From DASUMP01 sp036277635 (lineage in GTDB: Bacteria > Actinomycetota > Acidimicrobiia > IMCC26256 > PALSA-610), in contig DASUMP010000078.1 in the NCBI GenBank assembly GCA_036277635.1, positions 1 to 34,721 of the forward strand: 34,721 nucleotides of DNA, written 5' to 3'. Of the stretch, positions 26,254 to 34,262 are shown piece by piece (position 1 is the first letter of the stretch; each line of letters begins with the position of its first letter). The notes beneath the pieces were generated by a model. It saw nothing but the letters and a program-made list of their open reading frames with translations. It did no database searches and was not told the origin of the DNA. A program made the position numbers and the translations under genes.

Positions 26254-26604
26254 CTAGTGGTCGCGCGAGGTGGACTCGCGGGCGACGAGGGCGACGAGGT
26301 CGTCGAACCAGCCGTCGGTCTGGAGCAGCAGGTGGAAGTCGAGGAGGTCGTCGGGCGCGAACAGCTCGCCGACGTGCGCCTCGGTCAGCTCGGGAGGCAG
26401 ACGCCACACCTCCATGTGCACGCCGCTCGACACGAGCAGGTCGACGATGCGTCGACTCGCGTCCTTCGCGACCGCGACGCGGCACTCGGGGCACCGGAAG
26501 CAGTACGAGCCGCGCTCGTCGTCGGCGCAGACGCGCACGGTCAGCTCGGTCGCCGACAGCTGCACGTCGCCGCAAGTGGGGCAGTTCGCCCGGATCGTGG
26601 TCAC
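26254..26604 (-). CDS. Zinc-ribbon conserved protein
   Basis: A 116-residue protein. Two cysteine pairs, C8/C11 (CPTCGDV) and C38/C41 (CPEC), form a probable zinc ribbon; residues 50-60 and a C-terminal helical region follow. Similar proteins are common in actinobacteria without assigned function. GTG 26604 is preceded by GGGAG at short spacing; this is the only start that keeps the first cysteine pair near the N-terminus. It heads the tat-helY-thyX run, divergent from the GDPD gene. Confidence 0.75.
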   Translation of the reverse strand: MTTIRANCPTCGDVQLSATELTVRVCADDERGSYCFRCPECRVAVAKDASRRIVDLLVSSGVHMEVWRLPPELTEAHVGELFAPDDLLDFHLLLQTDGWFDDLVALVARESTSRDH

Positions 26605-26674
26605 CGTTCTCCCGTCCCTCAGTCGCCTCCCGACGGTGATGTTCTTTTCGGCACCCCCCCGGGGGCGCTTGAGG

Positions 26675-26704
26675 TACCGGGCCCGGTATGGGTCTCCCGA
26701 CCCA
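26675..26704. promoter_or_regulatory. Palindrome plus hairpin in the divergent promoter region
   Basis: TACCGGGCCCGGTA (26675-26688) is a perfect 14-base palindrome, directly followed by TGGGT/ACCCA arms (26689-26704). They lie midway in the 126 bases between two divergent genes, a natural place for a shared operator. No regulator family can be named. Confidence 0.4.
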
Positions 26705-26730
26705 GCCCGTTCCAGCGCGACCATGGGCGC

Positions 26731-27429
26731 ATGCCGATCGGATTCGCGCACCGGGGCGCCCGGCTGGAGGAGCCCGAGAACACCCTCCCCGCGTTCCATC
26801 GCGCCCTGGATGCCGGCGCCGGCGGGCTCGAGACGGACGCGTGGCTCTCCGCCGACGGCGAGGTGGTGCTGGTCCACGACGGCGTGGTCGGGCGCGGGTT
26901 GCGGCGCCGGCGGGTCGCCGAGCTGACCGCCGCGCAGCTCGCCGAACGTGACATCCCCCGCCTCGTCGACCTCTACGACCAGCTCGGCACGGCCTTCGAG
27001 CTCTCGGTCGACGCCAAGGTCCCCGAAGTCGCGTCCACGCTGGTCGAGGTCGCCACTGCGTACGGCGCCGCCGAGCGGTTGTGGGTCTGCTCCCCCGCCG
27101 TCGAAGTGTTGGTGGGGATCCGCGACCGCGGCGCTCGTCTCGTCCATTCGCCGCCGTTCCGCCGCCTCGTGACGGAGTCGTTGGAGCGTCACGCGGCGAA
27201 CCTCGCGGCGATCGGGGTCGACGCGATCAACTTCCACCACACGGAGTGGACCGCGGGTCTCGTCTCGCTGTTCCATCGCTTCGACCGGCTCGCGTTCGCG
27301 TGGGACGCGCAAGAGGTGCGCCACCTGCGCGCGGTGCTGCAGATGGGCGTCGACGCCGTCTACTGCGATCGTCCGGATCGCCTCGTCGCGACGATCGGCG
27401 AGTGGACGGCCGACGCCGAGCGCGACTGA
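26731..27429 (+). CDS. Glycerophosphodiester phosphodiesterase
   Basis: A 232-residue TIM-barrel phosphodiesterase. The catalytic HRG is at residues 7-9 (FAHRGA), followed by EPENTLPAF, the metal ligands E34 and D36 (GLETDAW), and HDG with H49. The lysine expected in mid-barrel occurs in SVDAKVPE. GDPD enzymes split glycerophosphodiesters to glycerol-3-phosphate and an alcohol. No signal peptide, so cytosolic. ATG 26731 starts just before the barrel. It is the only + strand gene between 10.7 and 34.7 kb and converges on lepB (18-base gap). Confidence 0.92.
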   Translation: MPIGFAHRGARLEEPENTLPAFHRALDAGAGGLETDAWLSADGEVVLVHDGVVGRGLRRRRVAELTAAQLAERDIPRLVDLYDQLGTAFELSVDAKVPEVASTLVEVATAYGAAERLWVCSPAVEVLVGIRDRGARLVHSPPFRRLVTESLERHAANLAAIGVDAINFHHTEWTAGLVSLFHRFDRLAFAWDAQEVRHLRAVLQMGVDAVYCDRPDRLVATIGEWTADAERD

Positions 27430-27447
27430 GCGGTCAGAGGCGCCGGG

Positions 27448-28164
27448 TCAGAGGAAGTCGAAGCGCGAGAGCGGCCACAGGCGGACGAAGACCCGGCCGA
27501 CGATCGTCGACTCCGGGATCGGACCGAACACGGTGGAATCGCGCGACGCGAGGCGGTTGTCGCCGAGCATGTAGTAGGTGTCGGCGGGGACCTCGAACGC
27601 GGGGATCTCCTTCGAGATCGTTCCCTCCGGCAGGTAGGGCTCCTCGAGCAGGTCGCCGTCGATGTAGATGCGGCCGTCCCGGCCTTCGATCGTCTCGCCC
27701 GGCAAACCGATCACGCGCTTCACGAGGTCGCGGATCTCCTCGGTCGCCTGCCCGGGTGGTGCTTCGAACACGACGATGTCGCCGCGGTGCACGTCGTGGA
27801 GGCGGTACGACAGCTTGTTCACGAGGACTCGGTCGCCTTCTTGGAGCGTCGGCACCATCGAGTCCGACGGGATGTAGAAGGCCTGGACGACGAACGCGCG
27901 CAGGACGAGCGCGAGTGCGATGGCGCCGATCACCAGCAACGTCCACTCGATGAGCTGGCGGGTGCCGTGCTTGCGCCGGCGCCGGCGCGCGACCTCGGCG
28001 GCGGGGAGCGCTTCCCGTTGCGCCTCTCGCTGCGCACGTGCGGCGCGCAGCGGCCCTTCGTCGATCTCGGCGGCGTCGCGCCCGACCGCCGGGCGGACGC
28101 CCGGATCGTCGCCGACCCCGCTCGGTACGCGATCGGGCTCGCCGCGTGTGCTCGCCTCGTCCAC
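27448..28164 (-). CDS. lepB: Signal peptidase I
   Basis: A 238-residue membrane peptidase. After a charged cytoplasmic stretch (to about 66) comes a transmembrane helix (about 71-90). The catalytic serine is S102 in FYIPSDSMVPTL, the general-base lysine K149 in DLVKRVIGLPGE, and the GDNR box (YMLGDNRLASRDST) follows. It removes Sec and Tat signal peptides on the outer face. GTG 28164 follows an AGGAG sequence about 11 bases upstream and lies 14 bases after the pafC stop; no other suitable start fits the gap. Signal peptidase here may be co-transcribed with pafBC. Confidence 0.92.
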   Translation of the reverse strand: MDEASTRGEPDRVPSGVGDDPGVRPAVGRDAAEIDEGPLRAARAQREAQREALPAAEVARRRRRKHGTRQLIEWTLLVIGAIALALVLRAFVVQAFYIPSDSMVPTLQEGDRVLVNKLSYRLHDVHRGDIVVFEAPPGQATEEIRDLVKRVIGLPGETIEGRDGRIYIDGDLLEEPYLPEGTISKEIPAFEVPADTYYMLGDNRLASRDSTVFGPIPESTIVGRVFVRLWPLSRFDFL

Positions 28165-28178
28165 GGGCAGCCAGTCTC

Positions 28179-29147
28179 CTACGCCCGGACCGGCCGGCCC
28201 GATTGGGGTCGACCGTACCGCCTCAGCACTCGCGCGGCGGCACCCGCCGCAGTGGCGCGAGCGTCCGGTGGCGCTTCGACGCGTGCGCTCGGGCCGAGTC
28301 GCAGCAGGAGCCGTTCGAGCCAGGCCGGTTCGGTGACGACCAGGGTGACGCGCAGCGCGCCGCCCTCGAGCGGTTCGACCGTCTCGGTCGGCGCGACTTC
28401 CGGGAGCCACGCGGCGTTCGGTTGGAGCACCAGGGTGACCCGCGGGTCGTCGGCACCGGGCTGGAACACCGACGGCGAGTCGAGCGCCGCGTCGTCGTCG
28501 GCACGCTCGAAGTGCTCACCGGTGCACCGCAACGCGCGGATCCGGTCGACCCGGAACAGGCGCTCGTCACCGGCGCGGTGGCAGTACGCGGGGACGTACC
28601 AAGCGCCGAGCGCGTAGAACGGCGCGGCCGGGTCGACCACCCGCGTCAGCACCTCGTCGCGGTTCGCCGACCAGTAGTCGATCTCGACTCGCTCGCGAGC
28701 ATGCGCCGCCGCGCGCACCTCGGCCAGCAGCTCGGGCGCGGCGACGTCGACGTCGACGTCGGGCGCGCGCAGGACGTCGGCGAGCTTGTCGACCGCGCGC
28801 GCGAGGGCGCCGTCGGGTTCCGAACCGGGGACCGCGAGCAGCGCTCGCGCCGCGGCGAGCAGGGCGAGACCTTCGGCTGGCGTCATGCGCAGCGGGCGGC
28901 GGAAGTAGTCGGCCAGTCGTATCGTGACCCGCCCCTCGTCGTCGCGCTCCACGTCGAGGTAGTCACCCGGGCTGTACGGCGGGACGCCGACCATCAACGC
29001 GAGGTCGAGGTCGGAGTCGAGCTGGCGCTCCGAGATGCCGAAGCGCCGTGCGATCTCACTCGTGTGCGTGCCGGGGTGTGCAACGATCCACGGGACGAGG
29101 GCGAGGATGCGCCGGACCTCGTGTTCGGCGACCGGTCGGGGGCTCAT
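28179..29147 (-). CDS. pafC: PafC, WYL-domain transcriptional activator
   Basis: A 322-residue protein with an N-terminal winged-helix region (HTSEIARRFGISERQLDSDL, 28-47) and a WYL domain (WYVPA at 183-187, FRVDRI at 198-203), followed by a C-terminal WCX-type region. With PafB it forms the actinobacterial activator of the RecA/LexA-independent DNA-damage response. ATG 29147 overlaps the pafB TGA (ATGA), so the pair is translated together. Confidence 0.92.
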   Translation of the reverse strand: MSPRPVAEHEVRRILALVPWIVAHPGTHTSEIARRFGISERQLDSDLDLALMVGVPPYSPGDYLDVERDDEGRVTIRLADYFRRPLRMTPAEGLALLAAARALLAVPGSEPDGALARAVDKLADVLRAPDVDVDVAAPELLAEVRAAAHARERVEIDYWSANRDEVLTRVVDPAAPFYALGAWYVPAYCHRAGDERLFRVDRIRALRCTGEHFERADDDAALDSPSVFQPGADDPRVTLVLQPNAAWLPEVAPTETVEPLEGGALRVTLVVTEPAWLERLLLRLGPSARVEAPPDARATAAGAAARVLRRYGRPQSGRPVRA

Positions 29148-30082
29148 GCCGGCTCCTCGACGAGCGCCTCGAGCCACGCGATCACCTCGTCGCGCAACGC
29201 CGGCGGCGACACCACCTCGGCGTGCTCCAAGAAGCCGAACACGAAGTCACGGAATCCGCTGCGATCGATCACCGGGAACGTCACCCGGACGCTGCCGTCG
29301 GGGAGGTGCTCCCACGCCGCGTCGGCGTCGGCGAGCGCGACCTCGAGCCCGGCGGTGTGCCCGGCGTCGACGACGATCGTGGCGTCGACCGGTTCGTCGT
29401 CTCCGAACATCCACGGGTGCTCGGTGAGGTGCTCGTCGGCGCGGAAGTCGGAGGGCACCTCGAAGCGCTCGGTGGCGTCGACCTCGACGTCGTCGATGCG
29501 ATCGGCACGGAACGACCGGACCGCGCCGCGACCGCGGTCGAGCCCGACGACGTACCACCGACCGCGGCGCGACGCGAGGGCCCATGGTTCGAGCTCCCGC
29601 CGCTCGCCCCGATGGACGAACGTCACCGTGGCGTGTCGACGCGACGCGTCGAAGAGATCCGCGAGTGCTGGTGCGAGCGGCAACGACGCGATGGGTGACG
29701 CCATGGCCGCACCCAGCGCACCGAGCTTCTGCAGCGCACCCTCACCCTCGTGGGCGCCGAGCGACACCGCGCTCAGCGCGATGCGCAGCGCCGCGGTCTC
29801 CTCCGCGCTCAGGTCGGGGTCGGGCAGGTAGTAGTCGTCGGGGCGGACGCGGTAGCCGAGCTCGCCGCTCTCGCCGGTGGCGATCGGCTCCACCGTGAGC
29901 GGCACGCCGAGCCCTCGCAGCGTCTCCTTGTCGCGCTCGAACGAACGCCGGCTCGCGCTCGGGTCGGTGGGATAGCCCGAGACCTGCGCGACGATCTCGT
30001 CGCGGGTGAGCGGGCGCTGCGCGTCGAGCAACAAGGCGAGCAGGTTGAGCAGCCGTTCGAGGCGGCTGGGTCCGTCAGTCAC
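29144..30082 (-). CDS. pafB: PafB, WYL-domain transcriptional activator
   Basis: A 312-residue protein, paralogous to PafC: an HTH region with YPTDPSASRRSFERDKETLR (37-56) and a WYL domain (WYVVG at 176-180, FRADRI at 191-196). The WYL domain is thought to sense a nucleic-acid-like signal, perhaps single-stranded DNA. GTG 30082 begins 9 bases after the DUF3866 stop. A TAGCAT sequence overlaps that stop and ends 6 bases before the GTG, so an internal promoter is possible but close. Confidence 0.92.
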   Translation of the reverse strand: MTDGPSRLERLLNLLALLLDAQRPLTRDEIVAQVSGYPTDPSASRRSFERDKETLRGLGVPLTVEPIATGESGELGYRVRPDDYYLPDPDLSAEETAALRIALSAVSLGAHEGEGALQKLGALGAAMASPIASLPLAPALADLFDASRRHATVTFVHRGERRELEPWALASRRGRWYVVGLDRGRGAVRSFRADRIDDVEVDATERFEVPSDFRADEHLTEHPWMFGDDEPVDATIVVDAGHTAGLEVALADADAAWEHLPDGSVRVTFPVIDRSGFRDFVFGFLEHAEVVSPPALRDEVIAWLEALVEEPA

Positions 30083-30091
30083 TCAGCGATG

Positions 30092-31159
30092 CTAAGGCGC
30101 GGGCACGCGCGCAGCGGCGAGGGTCCCGGCCGCTGCCGCGCAGGCGAACAGCACCGGATCCTCCGCCGCGGGACGTCCCATCGAGACCACGTGCAGGTCG
30201 TGATGCGCGAGCAGCGCGACCGCGTCGGTCGGGGTCACGGCCACGACATCGTGGCGATCCGCGATCCCGCCGGCGTCGAGGTCGGCGCGCACTCGACGCT
30301 CTGCGGCGCCGCCGAGCGCGGGTACGGCCACGAGCACCCGGCTGCGACACGCGATCGCGAGGGCAGTGATCGAGTGGTGCGATACACCTTGGTGACGCGG
30401 ACGCGGGTCTGCGAACGAGACCCGGAGGCACGCGATCGGAACCCCGCCGAGCGACGCGGCCGCGTCGAGGACCGGACCGACCTCGATCCCCGAGAAACCG
30501 AGGCGCGTCCCGGTTCCCACGATGCCGGGGCCCATCGCGACGATCGTGGCGTCGGCGCGGACGATGTGACGCGCCACCGCGAGCGCCGAGTGCACCGAGA
30601 CCGCCTCGTAGTCGCCGCCGAACGCGTGTCCGCACGTGATCGTCGCGTCGAGCAGGCGCCGCGCGCGCAACGCGGCCACGAGGTCGGACAGCGCGAGCGG
30701 GAGCGCGGCGCCATCGGTCATGACGTAGGCGAGCCGGGCGGCGGGTGCGGCCTCCTTGAACGCGGCCGCGATCGCAGGCACCTGGCTGTGGAGCGGCGCG
30801 GCCACCACCGGCATGCCGTCGATCGACGTGACCTCCGCGAGCTCGGTCCAGTGCTCCTCGCTGCTGCCGACGTCGGCCTGCAGGCTCGTGTAGCGCGACT
30901 TCATGATGTGCCCGGGCCCCGCCTCGGCCCACGCGTCGCGACGCAGGTTCCAGTGCACGACGTGCCATCCGCCCGTCCCCAGTCCGAGCTCGACCGCGGT
31001 GGTGTTGACCACCACGTCGTCGTCGACGGCGACGTCGCCCGTCAGCTGCGTCAGGACGTACGCCCGCTCGGGGCCCTGCCCGAGTTCGACCTCGACGCGC
31101 TGCAGGCCCGGTCGTTCCTCGAGGAGCCGGAGCACTCGCCCGGTGCGGAACGACGGCAT
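30092..31159 (-). CDS. DUF3866 family protein
   Basis: A 355-residue protein that I recognise as DUF3866 from the opening MPSFRTGRVLRLLEERPGLQ, the VVNTTAVELGLGTGGWHVVH segment, and the later IVAMGPGIVGTGTRLGFSG and RHQGVSHHSITAL motifs. The glycine-rich loops and conserved histidines suggest a ligand-binding or enzymatic fold, but no function is known. In M. tuberculosis pafB directly follows pafA; here this gene separates them, with 22 and 9 base gaps, so it is likely in the same transcript. No signal peptide or membrane helix. Confidence 0.78.
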   Translation of the reverse strand: MPSFRTGRVLRLLEERPGLQRVEVELGQGPERAYVLTQLTGDVAVDDDVVVNTTAVELGLGTGGWHVVHWNLRRDAWAEAGPGHIMKSRYTSLQADVGSSEEHWTELAEVTSIDGMPVVAAPLHSQVPAIAAAFKEAAPAARLAYVMTDGAALPLALSDLVAALRARRLLDATITCGHAFGGDYEAVSVHSALAVARHIVRADATIVAMGPGIVGTGTRLGFSGIEVGPVLDAAASLGGVPIACLRVSFADPRPRHQGVSHHSITALAIACRSRVLVAVPALGGAAERRVRADLDAGGIADRHDVVAVTPTDAVALLAHHDLHVVSMGRPAAEDPVLFACAAAAGTLAAARVPAP

Positions 31160-31181
31160 GACCCAGGTCCGTGACGAACGG

Positions 31182-32540
31182 TCAGAGCGACGCGATGAGT
31201 CGCTCGACGCGCTCGTCGCGCGACTTGAACGGGTCCTTGCAGAGCACGGTGCGTTGGGCCTGATCGTTGAGCTTCAAGTGCACCCAGTCGACCGTGTAGT
31301 CGCGCTTGCGCTCCTTGGCACGCTTGATGAACGCCCCCCGGAGTCGTGCTCGCGTCGTCTGCGGGGGGTTCGAGATCGCGTCCGTGATCTCCTCGTCGGT
31401 GACCATGCGATCGACGAGCCCGCGCCGCTCGAGCAGGTAGTACAGCGATCGCGACTTGCTGACGTCGTGGTACGACAGATCGAGCAGCGACACGCGTGGG
31501 TGCGTCAGCGGCAGGTCGTGCTTCGCCCGGTAGGCGTCGATCATGTGGTACTTCACCACCCAGTCGACCTCGGTCCGCAGTGTGAGCGGATCCTTCTCGA
31601 GATGCGTCATCACGTGTTGCCACATCTCGAGCGCCTGCTGCTCGAGCGGGGGTAGCCCACGTCGCTTCGCGAACCGCAATGCTCGGGTGAGGTACTCGGA
31701 CTGGATCTCGACGGCCGACAGCTCGCGCCCGTTCGCGAGGCGGACCCGCCGTTTGCACGTGATGTCGTGGCTGATCTCGCGGATCGCCCGGATCGGGTTC
31801 TCGAGGGTCAGGTCGCGCCACGGCGCGCCGTCGTCTTCGAGCATGCGCAAGATGATCGACGTCGCGCCGACCTTGAGGAACGTCGCGTACTCGCTCATGT
31901 TCGAGTCGCCGACGATGACGTGCAAGCGGCGGAAGCGCTCCGCATCGGCGTGGGGCTCGTCGCGAGTGTTGATGATCGGTCGCGACCTCGTCGTGGCGCT
32001 CGACACGCCCTCCCAGATGTGCTCCGCGCGCTGCGCGATGCAGAACATCGCGCCGCGTGCCGTCTGGAGCACCTTGCCGGCGCCCGCGTACACCTGCCGG
32101 CTCACGAGGAACGGGATGAGCACGTCGGTGAACTTCGAGAAGTCGCCGTCGCGCTCCACGAGGTAGTTCTCGTGGCAGCCGTACGAGTTGCCGGCCGAGT
32201 CGGTGTTGTTCTTGAAGAGGAACACCTCGCCCCGGATGCCCTCTTCGCGGAGCCGCTGCTCCGCGCTGTGGACGAGTCCCTCGAGGATCCGCTCCCCCGC
32301 CTTGTCGTGCACGACCAGATCGCGGATCGAGTCGCACTCGGGCGTCGCGTACTCGGGGTGGCTCCCGACGTCGAGGTAGAGCCGCGCGCCGTTCTCGAGA
32401 AACACGTTGCTCGACCGGCCCCACGACACGACCCGGCGGAACAGGTATCGCGCGACCTCGTCCGGACTGAGTCGCCGTTGGCCGCGGAGCGTGCAGGTGA
32501 CGCCGTACTCGTTCTCGAGTCCGAAGATCCGCCGTTCCAC
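31182..32540 (-). CDS. pafA: Pup-protein ligase PafA
   Basis: A 452-residue ligase of the glutamine-synthetase-like fold. It opens with RRIFGLENEYGV, where E9 is a Mg-ATP ligand, and has the catalytic D57 in ARLYLDVGSHPEYATPE. The N-terminal KNNTDSAGNSYGCHENYL region and the C-terminal SYHDVSKSRSLYYLLERRGL and RDYTVDWVHLKLND segments are typical of PafA rather than Dop; the longer loop found in Dop is absent. It links the Pup C-terminal glutamate to target lysines with ATP. The GTG start has no Shine-Dalgarno but has TACACT 8 bases upstream, so a leaderless transcript is likely. Confidence 0.95.
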   Translation of the reverse strand: MERRIFGLENEYGVTCTLRGQRRLSPDEVARYLFRRVVSWGRSSNVFLENGARLYLDVGSHPEYATPECDSIRDLVVHDKAGERILEGLVHSAEQRLREEGIRGEVFLFKNNTDSAGNSYGCHENYLVERDGDFSKFTDVLIPFLVSRQVYAGAGKVLQTARGAMFCIAQRAEHIWEGVSSATTRSRPIINTRDEPHADAERFRRLHVIVGDSNMSEYATFLKVGATSIILRMLEDDGAPWRDLTLENPIRAIREISHDITCKRRVRLANGRELSAVEIQSEYLTRALRFAKRRGLPPLEQQALEMWQHVMTHLEKDPLTLRTEVDWVVKYHMIDAYRAKHDLPLTHPRVSLLDLSYHDVSKSRSLYYLLERRGLVDRMVTDEEITDAISNPPQTTRARLRGAFIKRAKERKRDYTVDWVHLKLNDQAQRTVLCKDPFKSRDERVERLIASL

Positions 32541-32542
32541 TC

Positions 32543-32555
32543 GCGGCGAGTGTAC
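32543..32555 (-). promoter_or_regulatory. pafA promoter-like motif
   Basis: The - strand reads GTACACTCGCCGC, with TACACT as -10 ending 8 bases before the GTG of pafA. Eleven of these thirteen bases (GTA-NN-CTCGCCGC) recur in the same place before prcB (34111-34099). This fits a leaderless promoter between prcA and pafA. Confidence 0.4.
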
Positions 32556-32587
32556 GGGGCGGTCCTGCGTCGGCCGGGCCGCCGCGC

Positions 32588-33271
32588 TCAGGCGCCCGCG
32601 AGCGCGGCGTCGAGCTCGGCGTCGCGGACGCGCCGGAACGCCCGCCGTGGGCGCGTGCGCTCGAGCAGCGCGACTTCGATCTGTTCCGCGCCGAGCGGTC
32701 CCTCCGTGGTGCCGAGCGCCTTGGCACCGAGACGGATCGCGGCGCCGAGGTCGAGTCCGTCGGCGTACTCGGCCCGCACGGCTTCGCTGATCGCTTCGGC
32801 CTGGCCCCCGAGGACGGAGAACCCCTGCTCGTCCATCACCGTGCCGTCGTAGAGGATGTGGAACAGCTCGTTGGGCTCGTCACCCCGCCCCACTTCGGCG
32901 ATGAGCAGCTCCACCTCGTACGGCTTCATCTCGTGCGTGAACACCTGACCGAGCGTCTGCGCGTAGGCGTTCGCGAGCTCGTTCGCCGTGACGTCTTCGC
33001 GGGAGTACGCGAAGCCCTTCATGTCGGCGTGCCGCACGCCGGCGACCTTCAGCATCTGGAACTCGTTGTACTTGCCGACCGCCGCGAACGCGATGCGGTC
33101 GTAGATCTCGCTGATCTTGGAGAGCGTGCGCGACGGGTTGTCGGCGACGATGACGATCCCGGCCGCGCATTCGAGTGCGACGAGGCTGCGCCCGCGTGCG
33201 ATGCCCTTGCGCGCGTAGTCGGCACGATCCTTCATCACCTGTTCGGGTGAGACGTAGAACGGCATGCTCAC
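32588..33271 (-). CDS. prcA: Proteasome subunit alpha
   Basis: A 227-residue 20S core alpha subunit. The start (MPFYVSPEQVMKDRADYARK, then GIARGRSLVALE) is the gating N-terminal helix of PrcA, and KISEIYDRIAFAAVGKYNEF follows. No catalytic threonine, as expected. Alpha rings cap the core and bind activators. GTG 33271 overlaps the prcB TGA (GTGA); ATG 33265 two codons later is an alternative. Its C-terminus is rather short after ERTRPRRAFRRV. Confidence 0.95.
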   Translation of the reverse strand: MSMPFYVSPEQVMKDRADYARKGIARGRSLVALECAAGIVIVADNPSRTLSKISEIYDRIAFAAVGKYNEFQMLKVAGVRHADMKGFAYSREDVTANELANAYAQTLGQVFTHEMKPYEVELLIAEVGRGDEPNELFHILYDGTVMDEQGFSVLGGQAEAISEAVRAEYADGLDLGAAIRLGAKALGTTEGPLGAEQIEVALLERTRPRRAFRRVRDAELDAALAGA

Positions 33272-34095
33272 GTGGCGTCACCCCCGCGCTCCGGGCCGCC
33301 GAGCAGGGCTTGGGCGCGCTGTTCGACTTCGTCGTCGGTGAACTGGCGGTACGCGTCGGCGTCGATGAGCGCGATGGTCGGGAAGATCCGCCGCACGAGG
33401 TCGGGTCCTCCGGTGGCGGCGTCCTCGTCGGCGGCGGCGAACAGCGCTCGCAGCGCGAGCTCGATCACCGCGTCGGCGCTCATGCCTTCGGTCCACGCGG
33501 CCTTGATCCAGTTGCGGGCGTGGATGCTGCCCGATCCCTGGGCCTGGAAGTCGAGCTCCTCGTAGCGCCCGCCGGTGACGTCGTAGCTGAACACGCGTCC
33601 CCGGTCACGGTGGTGGTCGTAGCCGGCGAACAGCGGGACGACGACGAAGCCGACCATCGCGGCCTGCAGGTTGGCGCGCACCATCTGGCCGAGCTGGTTC
33701 GCCTTGCCCTCGAGGCTGAGCGCGGAGCCCTGCACCTTCTCGTAGTGCTCGAGCTGGGTCTGGAACAGCCGCACCATCTCGACCGCCGGGCCCGCGGCAC
33801 CGGCGATCGCGACGCCGGAGTGGTCGTCGGCGGGGAAGACCTTCTCGATGCGGCGACTCGCGATCATCATCCCCGCCGTCGCTCGCCGGTCGCCCGCCAT
33901 GAGCACGCCGTCGGCGTAGCGGATCGCGACGACCGTCGTGCCGTGCACGATGTCGACGCCGGGCGCACCGCCGCTCCCGGTGTGCTCACCGAGCGCTCCT
34001 CCGGGGAGCTGGTGGGGAGCGGTGCGCCGGAGCAGCTCCATGAACGAAGGTCCGGGATCGATCCCGGGCGAGTACAGCGGCAGCGGGGTGTCCAT
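33268..34095 (-). CDS. prcB: Proteasome subunit beta, with propeptide
   Basis: A 275-residue precursor of the catalytic 20S subunit. Autocleavage is expected after G52 in VDIVHGTTVVAIRY, exposing T53 as the nucleophile. The DRRAT segment and K86 (likely K33-equivalent, RRIEKVF) follow at the right spacing. The 52-residue propeptide is within the family range. With PrcA it degrades pupylated proteins. ATG 34095 has a TAGGCT box 9 bases upstream and no Shine-Dalgarno. Confidence 0.95.
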   Translation of the reverse strand: MDTPLPLYSPGIDPGPSFMELLRRTAPHQLPGGALGEHTGSGGAPGVDIVHGTTVVAIRYADGVLMAGDRRATAGMMIASRRIEKVFPADDHSGVAIAGAAGPAVEMVRLFQTQLEHYEKVQGSALSLEGKANQLGQMVRANLQAAMVGFVVVPLFAGYDHHRDRGRVFSYDVTGGRYEELDFQAQGSGSIHARNWIKAAWTEGMSADAVIELALRALFAAADEDAATGGPDLVRRIFPTIALIDADAYRQFTDDEVEQRAQALLGGPERGGDAT

Positions 34096-34098
34096 CGA

Positions 34099-34111
34099 GC
34101 GGCGAGCCTAC
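34099..34111 (-). promoter_or_regulatory. prcB promoter-like motif, shared with pafA
   Basis: The - strand reads GTAGGCTCGCCGC; TAGGCT would be the -10, ending 9 bases before the prcB ATG. The match to the pafA motif at 32555-32543 suggests common promoter architecture for protease and ligase genes. A -35 box is not evident. Confidence 0.4.
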
Positions 34112-34240
34112 CGCCGGGCCACCTCAGCTCCGGGTGAGCACCGCCGCCCGCTCACGCGCGAGCCGCCCGAGCTCGTCGCGTGCAAACACCGAGTCGCGAT
34201 CGTCGACGCATTCACCAGCCGAGGAGGTGAGACAGGGAAG

Positions 34241-34262
34241 AGACCGTTTGGACAAACGGTCT
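34241..34262 (-). terminator. 10-bp hairpin at the pup stop codon
   Basis: AGACCGTTTG and CAAACGGTCT form a perfect inverted repeat with a 2-base centre. On the - strand the arm begins inside the TAG stop of pup, and the hairpin is followed by CTTCCC rather than a T run. It may be a partial terminator or RNA-stability element between abundant pup and prcBA messages. The remaining 145 bases to prcB show no gene. Confidence 0.5.

Noticed and set aside
34112..34180. Short - strand frame reading VFARDELGRLARERAAVLTRS between pup and prcB
   Set aside because: Only about 21 codons from its first GTG, without a Shine-Dalgarno or recognisable family; kept as non-coding.
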